NCBI GenBank assembly: GCA_018268675.1
Contig: JAFDWB010000005.1
Span: 89,390-153,389 of the forward strand
Reading direction: 5' to 3'
Length of the DNA stretch: 64,000 nucleotides
Origin: Actinomycetota bacterium
GTDB lineage: Bacteria > Actinomycetota > Thermoleophilia > Solirubrobacterales > 70-9
The notes under the pieces are model-generated. The model searched no databases. It was not told the DNA's origin and was given only the letters and a program-made list of their open reading frames with translations. This document shows positions 38,754-47,204 of this stretch, piece by piece. The stretch's first letter is position 1, and the number at the start of each line of letters is the position of its first letter. Made by a program: the position numbers and the translations under genes.

Positions 38754-39458
38754 TCAGGACGAGCCGCCCGCAAAGCGCCTCCGCATGCTCCACGTCTGCA
38801 CCCCCCGCTCCATCTCCAACGCCGCCTTCCACGGGACAGCCGGGGGTCCCAACTCGGTGCGGAGGCTGGCGAGCGCACGTCGGGCCAGCAGCGGATCGCG
38901 GGCGGCGAATGCGGCCAGCTCGAGCGCCCGTCCCTCGACCTCGGCATCGGCCACGTCTTCCCAGGCGATGCCGCGGGAAACGGCTTCCGCTCCGGTGAGC
39001 TCGGCGCCGAACAGACCCAGCGCGGCGGTCGCCTCCCGTCCTCCGAGCCGACCGAGGAGCGAGAAGAAGCCGCCGCCGGGGTGCAGGCCGATGCGCAGGA
39101 AGCCGGCGACCAGGCGCGCGTCAGCGGCGACGATCCGTGCGTCGCAGGCGAGCATCAGGTTCATCCCGGCGCCGACGGCGGCGCCGCGGACCGCGGCGAT
39201 CGTCGGCACCTCCAGGCTGCCCACCCGCATGAAGCCGCGGTAGACGGCCGAAAGGAGCTCGAAGCCCTCGTCGCCGGCCCAGTCGATGTCAGCTCCCCAG
39301 CGACGCGTGTCGGCACCCGAGCAGAAGGTCCCGCCGGCGCCGCGGATGACGGCCGCGCCCAGGTCCTCGCGGCCGTCGATCTCCTCGCAGACGGCGACCA
39401 GCCGGGCCGCCATCTCCGGCGTCAGGCCGTTCTTGACCTCGGCGTTCTCGATCGTCAC
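38754..39458 (-). CDS. enoyl-CoA hydratase/isomerase family protein, short N terminus
   Basis: About 234 residues from GTG 39458. Crotonase fold: AAVIRGAGGTFCSGADTRRWG (oxyanion hole) and TIAAVRGAAVGAGMNLMLACDARI (second hole), with GLHPGGGFFSLLGRLGG. Family members usually have 10-20 residues before VTIENAEVKNGLTP; here no good start or ribosome site is found upstream and the DNA soon becomes the hairpin repeat at 39.57 kb, so the 5' end is probably truncated. One catalytic Glu position reads as PGGG, so isomerase or hydratase activity is uncertain. Confidence 0.75.
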   Translation of the reverse strand: MTIENAEVKNGLTPEMAARLVAVCEEIDGREDLGAAVIRGAGGTFCSGADTRRWGADIDWAGDEGFELLSAVYRGFMRVGSLEVPTIAAVRGAAVGAGMNLMLACDARIVAADARLVAGFLRIGLHPGGGFFSLLGRLGGREATAALGLFGAELTGAEAVSRGIAWEDVADAEVEGRALELAAFAARDPLLARRALASLRTELGPPAVPWKAALEMERGVQTWSMRRRFAGGSS

Positions 39459-39571
39459 CAGAGGTCGAGACTCAAAGCTCTGGGCCTGCGGGCGGCACGG
39501 AGCCGGCGTCCGCGACGCTGGTCCCGCCGCCCTCGAGGAAGCAATAGAGACGCTCGACCCCGAGTGTAGTC

Positions 39572-39609
39572 GGTGTTCTGCCATTCGACCGCCGAAGTGG
39601 CAGAACACC
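39572..39609. repeat. inverted repeat GGTGTTCTGCCA / TGGCAGAACACC
   Basis: Perfect 12-base arms with a 14-base loop. It shares the TTCTGCCA core with 37186-37216, and the following about 40 bases of both sites are also related. It lies in the roughly 400-base gap between the crotonase and the next small gene; that gap contains no other gene. Confidence 0.65.
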
Positions 39610-39717
39610 ACCGACGATCCCCGGATATCGCGGGCGATCGGCGTCGTTCCAAAGCCACCGCACCGCGTCCCGGCAGACCGTCCGATATCGCCTTCTGATG
39701 CCGTCCGCGGGTATCGC

Positions 39718-39788
39718 GCCCATGTTGCTCAGTCGGAAGCACTCCCATGGCAAGGAAGGGGTCACGAGTTCGAGTCTCGTTCCGGGCT
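39718..39788 (+). pseudogene. degenerate tRNA-Thr-like sequence within 78-bp repeat copy 2
   Basis: A near full-length tRNA outline: GCCC start, TTGCTCAGTCGG (D-arm), GCACTCCC-ATGGCAA-GGAAG (anticodon region, now GGC), T-arm ACGAG-TTCGAGT-CTCGT and acceptor TCCGGGC. Several acceptor pairs (positions 5-6) and the anticodon stem are broken and the anticodon is altered, so it is unlikely to work. The repeat extends to 39823. Confidence 0.6.
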
Positions 39789-39823
39789 TGAAAAGTACCT
39801 GCCAGTCGGGTTTTTGGGGCCGA
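39746..39823 (+). repeat. 78-bp direct repeat copy 2
   Basis: Matches 37347-37424: tRNA-Thr anticodon loop to acceptor, then AAGTACCTGC-AGTCG-TTTTTGGG-CCGA. The two copies flank marR, proC and the crotonase gene in direct orientation, like attL and attR. Confidence 0.7.
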
Positions 39824-39864
39824 TTTGCGTTTGAGGGGCGCCTCCGCCGGTAAAAGTCAGAGCC

Positions 39865-40086
39865 ATGACGGTCAAGGAACGCCTGCAGCGGGTTGTCTCC
39901 GAGATGAATGAGGATGAAGCCGCCGACGCTCTCGCGCGGGTCGCCGGTGCTCGGGCCGGGGCGACGCCCGCCGACATCTACGGAACTGCGTGGGGGAAGG
40001 TGCTCTCGAAAGTTGACCCCGAGGTCCTTGCGGTCGGCGGCAATTCCACGATCGCGATCCCGGACGGTATCCCAGACATTTCGTGA
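39865..40086 (+). CDS. small unknown protein (73 aa)
   Basis: 73 residues, MTVKERLQRVVSEMNEDEAADALARVAG then a short hydrophilic tail IPDGIPDIS. The N-terminal helix resembles the start of small antitoxin-like or DUF2281-type proteins, but no toxin gene is beside it. It lies just right of the 78-bp repeat. Confidence 0.5.
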   Translation: MTVKERLQRVVSEMNEDEAADALARVAGARAGATPADIYGTAWGKVLSKVDPEVLAVGGNSTIAIPDGIPDIS

Positions 40087-40271
40087 GGTCCGACGAGGTC
40101 CTGATCAGGGCCTGACGGCTGCGGATCTACCGGCCCTCGGCGCGTTTCGCTGCAGCAATGGGGTGGTGGGTCACAAGCACGGCCGGGATCCGCAGGCCGC
40201 CGCGGGCGACGGCATCCAGCAACGGCGCCGCTCTCGCCCCCCGCTCCAGGTGCATCGTCGTAGTCCTCAGG

Positions 40272-41378
40272 TCACACGTACTCGACGACCGTGCGGATGC
40301 CGTCCTGCTCGTGCATCAGGTCGAATCCGGTGTTGATCTCCTCGAGCGTCGTGCGGTGGGAGATCAACGCGTCGACGTCGATCTCACCCGCCAGGTAGCG
40401 GTCGACCAGCTGCGGTACCTGGTCGCGTCCCTTCACCCCACCGAAGGACGCGCCGATCACCGTGCGGCCGGTGATCAGATAGCGAGGCACGATGTCGAGG
40501 GTCTCGCCGCGGCCGGCGACACCGGTGACACACACGGTCCCCCAGCCGATCCGCGCCGACTCGACCGCCTGCTGCATGACCGCGACGTTGCCGGTCGCCT
40601 CGAAGGTGAAGTCGGCGCCGAATCCGCCGGTCTCCTCGAGCACGCGCTCGACCACGCCCTCGCCGCCGACCCAGAGGTCGGTCGCGCCGTGATGCCCGGC
40701 ATGCTCGAGGCGGTCCTCGGAGAGGTCGACGGCGATGATCCGCTCCGCACCCATCAGGCGGGCGCCGGCGACCGCGCCGAGGCCCACCAGGCCGAGGCCG
40801 AAGATGACGGCGGTGGCGCCCTCGAAGACCTTGGCCCGGTACATCGCGGCACCGAGCCCGGTCGAGAGGCCGCAGGCGAAGAGCGCATTGGCCGCGTGAG
40901 GAGAGGAGGGGTCGACCTTCGCCAGCGCGATCTCCGGCATCACGGTCGCCTCGGCGAAGGTCGAGCACCCCATGAAGTGGCGCAGCGGCTCACCCGCGCG
41001 CGAGAGGCGCGTCGTGCCGTCGGGCAGATAGCCGAGGTTCTGCTGCTCGCGGATCGCGAGGCAGATGTTCGTGCGGCCCGAGCGGCAGTTCACACACTCG
41101 TTGCATTGCGGGGAGAAGAGCGTCACCACGTGGTCGCCCGGCGCCACCGAGGTGACTCCCTCCCCTACCGCCTCGACCACCCCGGCGCCCTCGTGGCCGA
41201 GCACGCACGGCGCGTAGCCGGACGGGTCGACGCCCGAGGCGCTGTACATGTCGGTGTGGCAGACGCCGCAGGCGTGCAGGCGCACCAGCACCTCGCCGGC
41301 CCTGGGGCCGGCGAGGTCGACGTCCTGGACGACGAGCGGCGCCCCGAACTCCTCCAGGACCGCGGCGCGGATCCTCAC
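40272..41378 (-). CDS. zinc-dependent alcohol dehydrogenase, class III-like
   Basis: 368 residues from GTG 41378. Catalytic zinc site CGVCHTDMYSASG and GHEGAGVVEAVGEGV, structural zinc cysteines CNECVNCRSGRTNIC, NAD site AVIFGLGLVGLGAVAGARLMG. This suits a formaldehyde (S-hydroxymethyl-thiol) or general primary alcohol dehydrogenase of the MDR family. It overlaps a GFA-domain gene by four bases, strengthening a formaldehyde-thiol link. The actual thiol cofactor (mycothiol or other) is inferred, not seen. Confidence 0.88.
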   Translation of the reverse strand: MRIRAAVLEEFGAPLVVQDVDLAGPRAGEVLVRLHACGVCHTDMYSASGVDPSGYAPCVLGHEGAGVVEAVGEGVTSVAPGDHVVTLFSPQCNECVNCRSGRTNICLAIREQQNLGYLPDGTTRLSRAGEPLRHFMGCSTFAEATVMPEIALAKVDPSSPHAANALFACGLSTGLGAAMYRAKVFEGATAVIFGLGLVGLGAVAGARLMGAERIIAVDLSEDRLEHAGHHGATDLWVGGEGVVERVLEETGGFGADFTFEATGNVAVMQQAVESARIGWGTVCVTGVAGRGETLDIVPRYLITGRTVIGASFGGVKGRDQVPQLVDRYLAGEIDVDALISHRTTLEEINTGFDLMHEQDGIRTVVEYV

Positions 41379-41764
41379 GCGGGCGGGTTTTCGTCGAACT
41401 GCGGCGCGTCGTCGCCGATGACCTCCCACGGCGCTTTGAACGCGACCTGCAGGTGGAATTCGGGCGTCAGGTCCAGCTCCCGCATCAGCCCGGCGGCGAC
41501 GTAGTATTTCTCGCCCAGATCGTCGTAGAGCGAGGAGCCGCAGTTGCCGCAGAACTGGCGCGGCGCGAACTCACTCTCGTAGCGCCTCACCAGGTCGGCG
41601 CCCTTGGTGACCTCGAAGTTGGCCGGCGAGACCAACACCCCGGTGAGGCTGGAGCCGGTCCAGCGCTGGCAGCGCGTGCAGTGGCAGACGCCCATCCCCT
41701 CCGGATCGGTCACCTCGTACTCGATGCCGCCGCACAGGCAGGCCCCGCCCAAAGTCTTGCTCAT
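41375..41764 (-). CDS. GFA-family (formaldehyde-activating enzyme-like) zinc protein
   Basis: 129 residues. Zinc ligands in GACLCGGIEYEV, CHCTRCQRWTGSS and FCGNCGSSLYDD, the standard GFA/CENP-V pattern. Proteins of this family are linked to thiol-formaldehyde condensation, though many have no proven activity. It is translationally coupled to the downstream alcohol dehydrogenase. Confidence 0.88.
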   Translation of the reverse strand: MSKTLGGACLCGGIEYEVTDPEGMGVCHCTRCQRWTGSSLTGVLVSPANFEVTKGADLVRRYESEFAPRQFCGNCGSSLYDDLGEKYYVAAGLMRELDLTPEFHLQVAFKAPWEVIGDDAPQFDENPPA

Positions 41765-41844
41765 CGCGATCTCCTCAAGTTCTCGTGGCTCGCCGCCCAG
41801 GCGGACGGACGGGGCCGCAGGCTAAGCGGGAGGGAGGCCGACGG

Positions 41845-42894
41845 CTAGTCGAGCTCGAAGGTTGCGTCGAGGTTGCGTCGGGCCTGCGCGATCCCGGGCG
41901 CCCTCGACTCGGGCAGCAGATCGACGGCGCCATCCCCAAGGTCGGTGGAGACGCGCTCGTGGAGGCGATACGGCCGGCTGAGCACCACGTCAGGACCGAG
42001 CCGCCGGCGCAGGCGCGCCAACTCCGCGCGAACCGTGCCGGCCGCCTCGGCCGAGCCATACAGCGCCAGCGCCAGGTCGCGCACCGTCATCCCGGCGGGG
42101 TTCGCCGCGAGCAGCGCGAGGATCTCGCTGTGGCGCAGATTCAGCTCGAGGCGACCGCACGAGGTGGTGACGAGGGCGCGGCCGCGGCCCGCGATGGCGA
42201 CCGAGACCGCACCGGCGCGCTCCTCGGCACCGCGGCGCCCGGCGGCCAGCCACGCCTCGGCTGCCGAGGCGACCGCGGTGACGAGGGGCAGGCCGTGCAG
42301 GTGGGCCGTGCGGAAATCACCGGAGAGGTCGATCGCCCCGAGCATCTCCCCGGTCTCCGGATCGTGGATCGGCGCGGCGGCACACGTCCATCCGTGCAGC
42401 AGCCGGCTGAAGTGCTCGGCCGAGAAGATCTGCACGGGCTGGTCGAGCGCCAGCGCGGTCCCGATCGCATTGGTCCCGACGCCGTCCTCGCTGCAGAGGA
42501 AGCCCGGCAGGAAGCGCGGCCCGACGGCGGTGCGGAGCGCCCGCGGCGAACCCTCGGTCCACAGCAGCACCCCGTCGGCGTCGCTGAAGGCGACGAAGTA
42601 CCCCGACTCGACCAGGGCCTCGCGCAGCAGCGCGCTGATCCGCGAGAGCAGCGGGCCGACCGGATGGACCGCAAGCCGCTGGGCGGTGCTCCGGGCATCG
42701 AGGATCCTCGGCGCGGGGCGCTCGGGGTCGACGCCGGCCGCGACCGAGCGCTGCCAGGAGTCCGACACCACCTCTCGCACCACCGGCGGCGCGACGCCGG
42801 TATCCAGGGCGATCGTGTGTGCGCGCCGCAGCAGCCCGGCAAGGCGCAGGTGATCAGGATCGGCGCTGAGCGTCAGCCTCGAGCTCGACGTCAT
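41845..42894 (-). CDS. GAF-domain transcriptional regulator (AcoR-like, no AAA+ domain)
   Basis: 349 residues. The N-terminal half follows the AcoR pattern: VVSDSWQRSVAAGVDPERPAP, then a GAF domain (VAFSDADGVLLWTEG ... GFLCSEDGVGTNAIGTALAL ... CAAAPIHDPETGEMLGAIDLSG). The C-terminal third has a DNA-binding helical region (LRHSEILALLAANPAGMTVRDLALALYGSAE). The sigma-54 AAA+ domain of AcoR is absent. It probably activates the adjacent dehydrogenase/GFA operon in response to a small molecule. Confidence 0.8.
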   Translation of the reverse strand: MTSSSRLTLSADPDHLRLAGLLRRAHTIALDTGVAPPVVREVVSDSWQRSVAAGVDPERPAPRILDARSTAQRLAVHPVGPLLSRISALLREALVESGYFVAFSDADGVLLWTEGSPRALRTAVGPRFLPGFLCSEDGVGTNAIGTALALDQPVQIFSAEHFSRLLHGWTCAAAPIHDPETGEMLGAIDLSGDFRTAHLHGLPLVTAVASAAEAWLAAGRRGAEERAGAVSVAIAGRGRALVTTSCGRLELNLRHSEILALLAANPAGMTVRDLALALYGSAEAAGTVRAELARLRRRLGPDVVLSRPYRLHERVSTDLGDGAVDLLPESRAPGIAQARRNLDATFELD

Positions 42895-42897
42895 CGC

Positions 42898-43248
42898 TCA
42901 GCCCAGGGCGCGCCGCTGAGAGCGCGGCAGCTTGTCGACGATCAGGTCATAGGAGTCCTCGACCATGTCGCGGACCTGTCGGTCCGGCAGCGAGCCGTCG
43001 AGCACGACCGTGTTCCAATGCCGCTTGTCGAGGTGGTAGCCGGGGATCACCGCGGCGTGCGCCGCCCGTAGATCTTCAGCAAGGCGCGGCTCGCACTTGA
43101 GGCTGACGCGCAGCGAGTCAGACCCCAGCTGCGAGAGCGCGAACATCTTGCCGCCGACCTTGAAGACCGAGGTCTCGGGGTTGAAGGGGAAGGTCTCCTC
43201 GACGCCGGCGAAGGAAAGGCAGAGGTCGCGGAGCTGGTCGGCGTCCAT
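42898..43248 (-). CDS. MmcQ/YjbR-family protein
   Basis: 116 residues, with the CyaY-like double-wing fold: LRDLCLSFAGVEETFPFNPETSVFKVGGKMFAL, SLKCEPRLAEDLRA and IPGYHLDKRHWNTVVLDGSLP, ending in a helix VRDMVEDSYDLIVDKLP. The function of YjbR proteins is unknown. It lies three bases upstream of the GAF regulator on the same strand. Confidence 0.88.
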   Translation of the reverse strand: MDADQLRDLCLSFAGVEETFPFNPETSVFKVGGKMFALSQLGSDSLRVSLKCEPRLAEDLRAAHAAVIPGYHLDKRHWNTVVLDGSLPDRQVRDMVEDSYDLIVDKLPRSQRRALG

Positions 43249-43288
43249 TGCCGCGGATGATCGTGATCAGCCGCGCCGGCGTCAATTC

Positions 43289-43603
43289 TCATCCCATCTC
43301 GATCACGGTCCGCAGCCCTTCGCCGGCGCGCATGCGGGCGAAGGCGTCGCCGACGCCGCGGAGGTCGGTCCGGTGGCTGATCAGCGGGGCCAGGTCGATC
43401 TCCCCGGAGCGGGCCAGGGCGGTGAGCATCGGGATGTCCCGGTCGGGGTCCGACGAGCCGAACACCGAGCTCGTCAGCGAGCGGGCGAAGTGGTAGAGCT
43501 CCATCGGGTTGAACTCGACGGTGTCGGTGGCCCGGCCGCGTCCCTCGGTGAGGCCGCGGATCGACTTGCCAGCCTCCAGGTCAGTCACGAGTTCAAGTCC
43601 CAT
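43289..43603 (-). pseudogene. alcohol dehydrogenase, C-terminal fragment
   Basis: About 100 codons match the C terminus of zinc dehydrogenases: MELYHFARSLTSSVFGSSDPDRD, IPMLTALARSGEIDLAPLISHRTDLRGVGDAFARMRAGEGLRTVIEM. The zinc- and NAD-binding parts are missing. The upstream end coincides with a tRNA-Thr 3' remnant (43579-43612), which suggests the break was made by integration or recombination there. Confidence 0.7.
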
Positions 43604-43612
43604 TCCGGGCTC
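43579..43612 (+). repeat. third tRNA-Thr-like 3' remnant, degenerate
   Basis: GGTCAGTCACGAGTTCAAGT then CCCATTCCGGGCTCA resembles the T-arm and acceptor strand of the two repeats at 37.35 and 39.75 kb, but the 3' T-stem no longer pairs. It sits exactly at the truncated end of the dehydrogenase fragment. Confidence 0.5.
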
Positions 43613-43645
43613 ATGAGTGCCTCGAGGTCGGCCGCTCGCGGCCCG

Positions 43646-44122
43646 CTATCCCGGCGGCATCTCGCCCTGCCAGTAGTCGACCTGGGAGTCGAGGTCGAAG
43701 AAGGCGTGCAGGCCGCCGCCGGCGGAGAGGCGCTCCGCGGCGCCGAGCTTGTTCGAGTCCGGGTAGACGACGATGTCTGGCGCGCCGTGGGTGGCGACGG
43801 CGAGGAAGCGGACCTCCTCGTCGGTCGGGTTGGAGATCTGGTGGGCGCCGGCCTCGCCGAGCGGGAAGTGGACCGCCTCCCCGGGCTCGAGCTGCCGCGT
43901 CCCGGCGGGCGTGCGCAGCGTCGGCCGCCCGCGAAGGACGAACACGAGCTCCTCGTCGGAGTAATGGAAGTGGTACGGGTAGGCCGTCTCGCCGGGCGGC
44001 AGCTTCCAGACGCTGGCGCCGATCCGCTCGCTGCCGAGCTCGTAGCCGACCCGGGCGCGGAAGGCACGGAAACCGGGCGGCCCGCCCCGCTCTTCGAAGT
44101 CCGGCTCCTCGATGTTGGCCAC
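43646..44122 (-). CDS. cupin-domain protein
   Basis: 158 residues. Cupin motif 1: YPYHFHYSDEELVFVLRGRPTLR (His-x-His and Glu metal ligands); motif 2: PLGEAGAHQISNPTDEEVRFLAV. This belongs to a subfamily of stand-alone cupins annotated as sugar- or auxin-binding-like with no proven activity. The start is ATG 44122. It is divergent from the copper-protein operon. Confidence 0.85.
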   Translation of the reverse strand: MANIEEPDFEERGGPPGFRAFRARVGYELGSERIGASVWKLPPGETAYPYHFHYSDEELVFVLRGRPTLRTPAGTRQLEPGEAVHFPLGEAGAHQISNPTDEEVRFLAVATHGAPDIVVYPDSNKLGAAERLSAGGGLHAFFDLDSQVDYWQGEMPPG

Positions 44123-44177
44123 CGACGGAGCTTAGGTCCTTACGGCCGATTTACGCGGGCTTGTAATTTTTCCGGCG

Positions 44178-45155
44178 ATGCGTCGTCGTCTCGTCACCAT
44201 GCTCGCGCTCGCCGCCCTCGTCGCGGCGCTCCTCGCCGGCTGCGGCGGCGGCAGCGGCGGCGAAACGCGCCCCGCCCCGCAGCCGAAGGAATTCCCGCAG
44301 GCGCAGGGCAAGACGATGTCCCAGATCCTGCACGAATCCGGCGCCGTCCCGTCGCATCTGGTCGTGGCGCCCGCCTCCGAGGTCTTCGACAAGGGCGTTG
44401 AACGCTATCCCTTCGGCGTCTTCACGCCGGGACAGGAACAGGTCGAAGACGTCGAAGTGGCGCTCTACTTCGCCAAGGACGGCAAGTCGAAGGTGATCGG
44501 CCCGCTCCCGGCGAAGCTCGAAACGCTGCAGACCAAGCCCGCCTACCGCTCCCAGAACGGCGCCGGCCCGGGCGAGGCGAAGTCCATCTACGTCGTGCCG
44601 AAGGTCAACTTCGACAAGGAAGGCGCGTGGCTTGCGGTCGCGATGCTCAAGGGCCCCGGCGGCAAGCTCGAAGCGAGCCGCATCCCGAGCCCGGTCATCG
44701 GCCAGTTCCCGAAGGTGCCGAAGGTCGGCGAACGCCCGCCGCGGATCACCACGCTGACCGCGGCCGACGTCGGCGGCGACCTGGAAAAGATCGACACCCG
44801 CATCCCGCCCGACCAGATGCACAAGGTCGACTTCGCCGAAGTCCTCGGCAAGAAGCCGATCGTCCTCGTCTTCGCCACCCCGGCGCTCTGCCAGAGCCGC
44901 GTCTGCGGCCCGGTCGTCGACGTCGCCCAGCAGGTCGCCGACAAATACGAACCGAAAGCCGACTTCATCCACCAAGAGGTCTACGTGAACAACGAAATCA
45001 GCAAGGGCCTGCGCCCACAGCTGAAGGCGTTCCACCTGCCGACCGAGCCGTGGACCTACCTGATCGGCAAGGAAGGCGTGATCAAGGCCCGCCTCTCCGG
45101 CGCCTACGGGGTGGACGAATTGGAAGAAGCGATGCAGACGATCGTGCCTGGCTGA
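44178..45155 (+). CDS. lipoprotein with thioredoxin/Sco-like C-terminal domain
   Basis: 325 residues. Lipobox ALLAGCGGG. The N-terminal 180 residues form an unrecognised extracytoplasmic domain (VEVALYFAKDGKSKVIGPLP). The C-terminal half looks thioredoxin-like: KPIVLVFATPALCQSRVCGPVVDVAQQVADKY with CX4C in place of CxxxC of Sco, FIHQEVYVNN and LPTEPWTYLIGKEGVIKARLSGAYG. It uses GAA for most glutamates. As first gene before cupredoxins and a multicopper oxidase it may deliver copper or keep cysteines reduced. Confidence 0.75.
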   Translation: MRRRLVTMLALAALVAALLAGCGGGSGGETRPAPQPKEFPQAQGKTMSQILHESGAVPSHLVVAPASEVFDKGVERYPFGVFTPGQEQVEDVEVALYFAKDGKSKVIGPLPAKLETLQTKPAYRSQNGAGPGEAKSIYVVPKVNFDKEGAWLAVAMLKGPGGKLEASRIPSPVIGQFPKVPKVGERPPRITTLTAADVGGDLEKIDTRIPPDQMHKVDFAEVLGKKPIVLVFATPALCQSRVCGPVVDVAQQVADKYEPKADFIHQEVYVNNEISKGLRPQLKAFHLPTEPWTYLIGKEGVIKARLSGAYGVDELEEAMQTIVPG

Positions 45156-45278
45156 ACAGCCGAACTCGATTCGGCCTTCGATAGAGTCCGCCCACGCCGT
45201 CGGCCGCTCCAGGGAGGGTCGGCGCCGATCCCCGCCTTGGAGGGGCAGGGACGCATCACCGACGCTGCAAGGAGAGAT

Positions 45279-46796
45279 ATGAAGCACCGCTTGCCCGTTT
45301 TCGCGCTCGTCCCCGTGCTGGCGGCCCTTGTCGGCCTTGCCGCGCAACCGGCCTCGGCGCTCGCCGCCAGGCCCGCCAAGAAGTCGAAGCCGATGGTCTT
45401 CGAAGCCTGTCGCCACGGCTGCCACTACCGGACCATCCAGAAGGCGGTCGAAGCCGCCGGCGCGTACGGCTTCAAGAACAAGAAGGCGAAGGTCGTGGTC
45501 GCGATCCGGCCGGGCAAGTACGTCGAAGGCGTGGTCCTCGACGGCACCGAACCGAAGAAGCGCTACGACGGTCTGACGATCGAAGGGACAAAGAAGGACC
45601 CGAAGCGCGTCGTCCTCGAAGGCAAGAACGCGAAAGGCGAACTCGGCGCCGCCCAGAACGGGATCGAGGCGATCAGCGTCGACGGCCTCGTGCTGAAGAA
45701 CATGTGGGCGCGCAACTACCAGTCGAACGGCTTCTTCATCCACGCCGCCAACGAAGAAGGCCAGCACTGCGACGGCTACACGATGAACAACCTGCTCGCC
45801 TCCGGGAACCGCTCCTACGGGCTGTTCGCGAAGAACTGCCTCGGCGGCAAGATGATCAACTCGACCGGGTACCACCAGGGCGACTCCGGCTTCTACGTCG
45901 GCGAAACGCCATGCGACAAGCGAAACTGGACGGTGACGAGCGGGAAGCCCTGCCAGAAGAAGCCGGTGTGGACGCTGCTGAAGAACGACAAGAGCTACGA
46001 AAACGTCCTCGGCTACTCGGGCACGAACTCGAAGTACGTGCGGATCGTCGAAAGCGCCTTCTACAACAACGGCGCCGGCATCGTCCCCAACACGCTGGAA
46101 AGCGAGGGGTACATGCCGAACGGCTGGAACGTGATCGAACGCAACGACGTGTTCTGGAACAACTACAACTACTTCCTCGCCGGGTCGGCGTTCAAGACCG
46201 TCTCCGAGGGGCTCGGCCAGATCGGCGGCCAGACCGTCAACTACCCGACGGGCGTGGGGATCATCATCTTCGGCGGCGACCACAACGTGGTCCGCGGCAA
46301 CCGGGTGTTCGGCAACTACAAGTGGGGGATCGCCTCCTTCTCCGGGCCCGGTGAAGAACTCGTCAGCAACAAGAACGAAGCGAAAAACGTCAACAACGAA
46401 ATCGTCGAAAACGTGATGGGGCGCGAAGGCGCCGACCCGAACGGCGAATTCGACATGTGGAACGACGGCACCGGCGGCGGCAACTGCTGGGGCGCCAACA
46501 GCGTCAACGCGACGTTCGCGCCCGGCAACGGCAAAGTGCCGCTGAGCCAGCTCTACCCGGCCTGCCCGCAGCCGGAAATGAACTACGCCGCGGCGAAGAG
46601 CGTCAACCTGGTGCCGGGGCTGCAGATCGCGAGCCTCTCGGAAACCGGCAACCCGTCGACGATCCTCGGCTACGCCGGCACCAACCCGCCGCAGAACCAG
46701 CAGTGCAGCTGGGTCAAACGGGTCGCCACCCACCCGGCATTCCAGGGCTACAAGCCGGTGGAAGTGACCCCGATGCCCGGGGAAGTGACCTGTTGA
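45279..46796 (+). CDS. secreted right-handed parallel beta-helix protein
   Basis: 505 residues from ATG 45279 (AAGGAGA upstream). A Sec signal peptide ends about ASALAA. The body has repeated turns of a parallel beta-helix: YRTIQKAVEAAGAYGFKNKKAKVVVAIRPG at the start (pectate-lyase/NosD-like), then short Asn-rich coils (NNLLASGNRSYGLFAKNCLGG, HNVVRGNRVFGNYKWGIASFSG). No lyase catalytic residues are recognised. It is coupled to a cupredoxin gene, recalling NosD, a beta-helix protein used in copper-enzyme assembly; that role is only an analogy. Confidence 0.8.
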   Translation: MKHRLPVFALVPVLAALVGLAAQPASALAARPAKKSKPMVFEACRHGCHYRTIQKAVEAAGAYGFKNKKAKVVVAIRPGKYVEGVVLDGTEPKKRYDGLTIEGTKKDPKRVVLEGKNAKGELGAAQNGIEAISVDGLVLKNMWARNYQSNGFFIHAANEEGQHCDGYTMNNLLASGNRSYGLFAKNCLGGKMINSTGYHQGDSGFYVGETPCDKRNWTVTSGKPCQKKPVWTLLKNDKSYENVLGYSGTNSKYVRIVESAFYNNGAGIVPNTLESEGYMPNGWNVIERNDVFWNNYNYFLAGSAFKTVSEGLGQIGGQTVNYPTGVGIIIFGGDHNVVRGNRVFGNYKWGIASFSGPGEELVSNKNEAKNVNNEIVENVMGREGADPNGEFDMWNDGTGGGNCWGANSVNATFAPGNGKVPLSQLYPACPQPEMNYAAAKSVNLVPGLQIASLSETGNPSTILGYAGTNPPQNQQCSWVKRVATHPAFQGYKPVEVTPMPGEVTC

Positions 46797-47182
46797 CGCG
46801 GGCGCTGAAGCTGCTCGCGGTCGCGGTGGCGGCGCTCGCCCTCTCGGGGGCGGTCGCCACCGCGGCGAACGCGCCGGCGCAGAAGACGAAATCGAAGCCC
46901 AAGGAAGTGACCGTCGCCGATTTCTACTTCGGGCCGGAAAAGCTGACCCTGAAGAAGGGCCAGTCGGTCAACTGGGTGTGGGCGGAATCGAACACCTACC
47001 CCCACGACGTGCACCTGAAGAGCGGGCCGAAGGGGCTGAAGGGGAAGGCCTCCTACTCGACCAAGACGACCGCGGTCACCAGTGCCGAATTCGAAAAGAC
47101 GTTCACGACGCCGGGGACCTACCACTTCATCTGCACGATCCACCCGACCCTGATGCACATGACCATCGTGGTCAAGAAGTAG
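46793..47182 (+). CDS. secreted cupredoxin (plastocyanin-like)
   Basis: 129 residues from TTG 46793, which overlaps the beta-helix stop (TTGA). Signal peptide to about AATAANA, then a cupredoxin: VTVADFYFGPEKLTLKKG, copper His in NTYPHDVHLKSGP, and the C-terminal FICTIHPTLMHMTIVV with Cys-x2-His-x4-Met. It is an extracytoplasmic electron carrier, probably serving the multicopper oxidase encoded 22 bases downstream. Confidence 0.85.
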   Translation: MTRALKLLAVAVAALALSGAVATAANAPAQKTKSKPKEVTVADFYFGPEKLTLKKGQSVNWVWAESNTYPHDVHLKSGPKGLKGKASYSTKTTAVTSAEFEKTFTTPGTYHFICTIHPTLMHMTIVVKK

Positions 47183-47204
47183 TCCCCGCGGCCGGGTACG
47201 GACG

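Noticed and set aside
39472..39565. Minus-strand frame GVERLYCFLEGGGTSVADAGS ahead of the crotonase
   Set aside because: It stops before the crotonase in another frame and has no start; too short to call, though it might be residue of a displaced gene end.
40087..40271. 185-base gap before the alcohol dehydrogenase stop
   Set aside because: Looked for a small gene or terminator; neither is convincing.
44151..46733. 860-codon minus-strand ORF
   Set aside because: Antisense to the lipoprotein and beta-helix genes, with low-complexity composition typical of GC-rich shadows.
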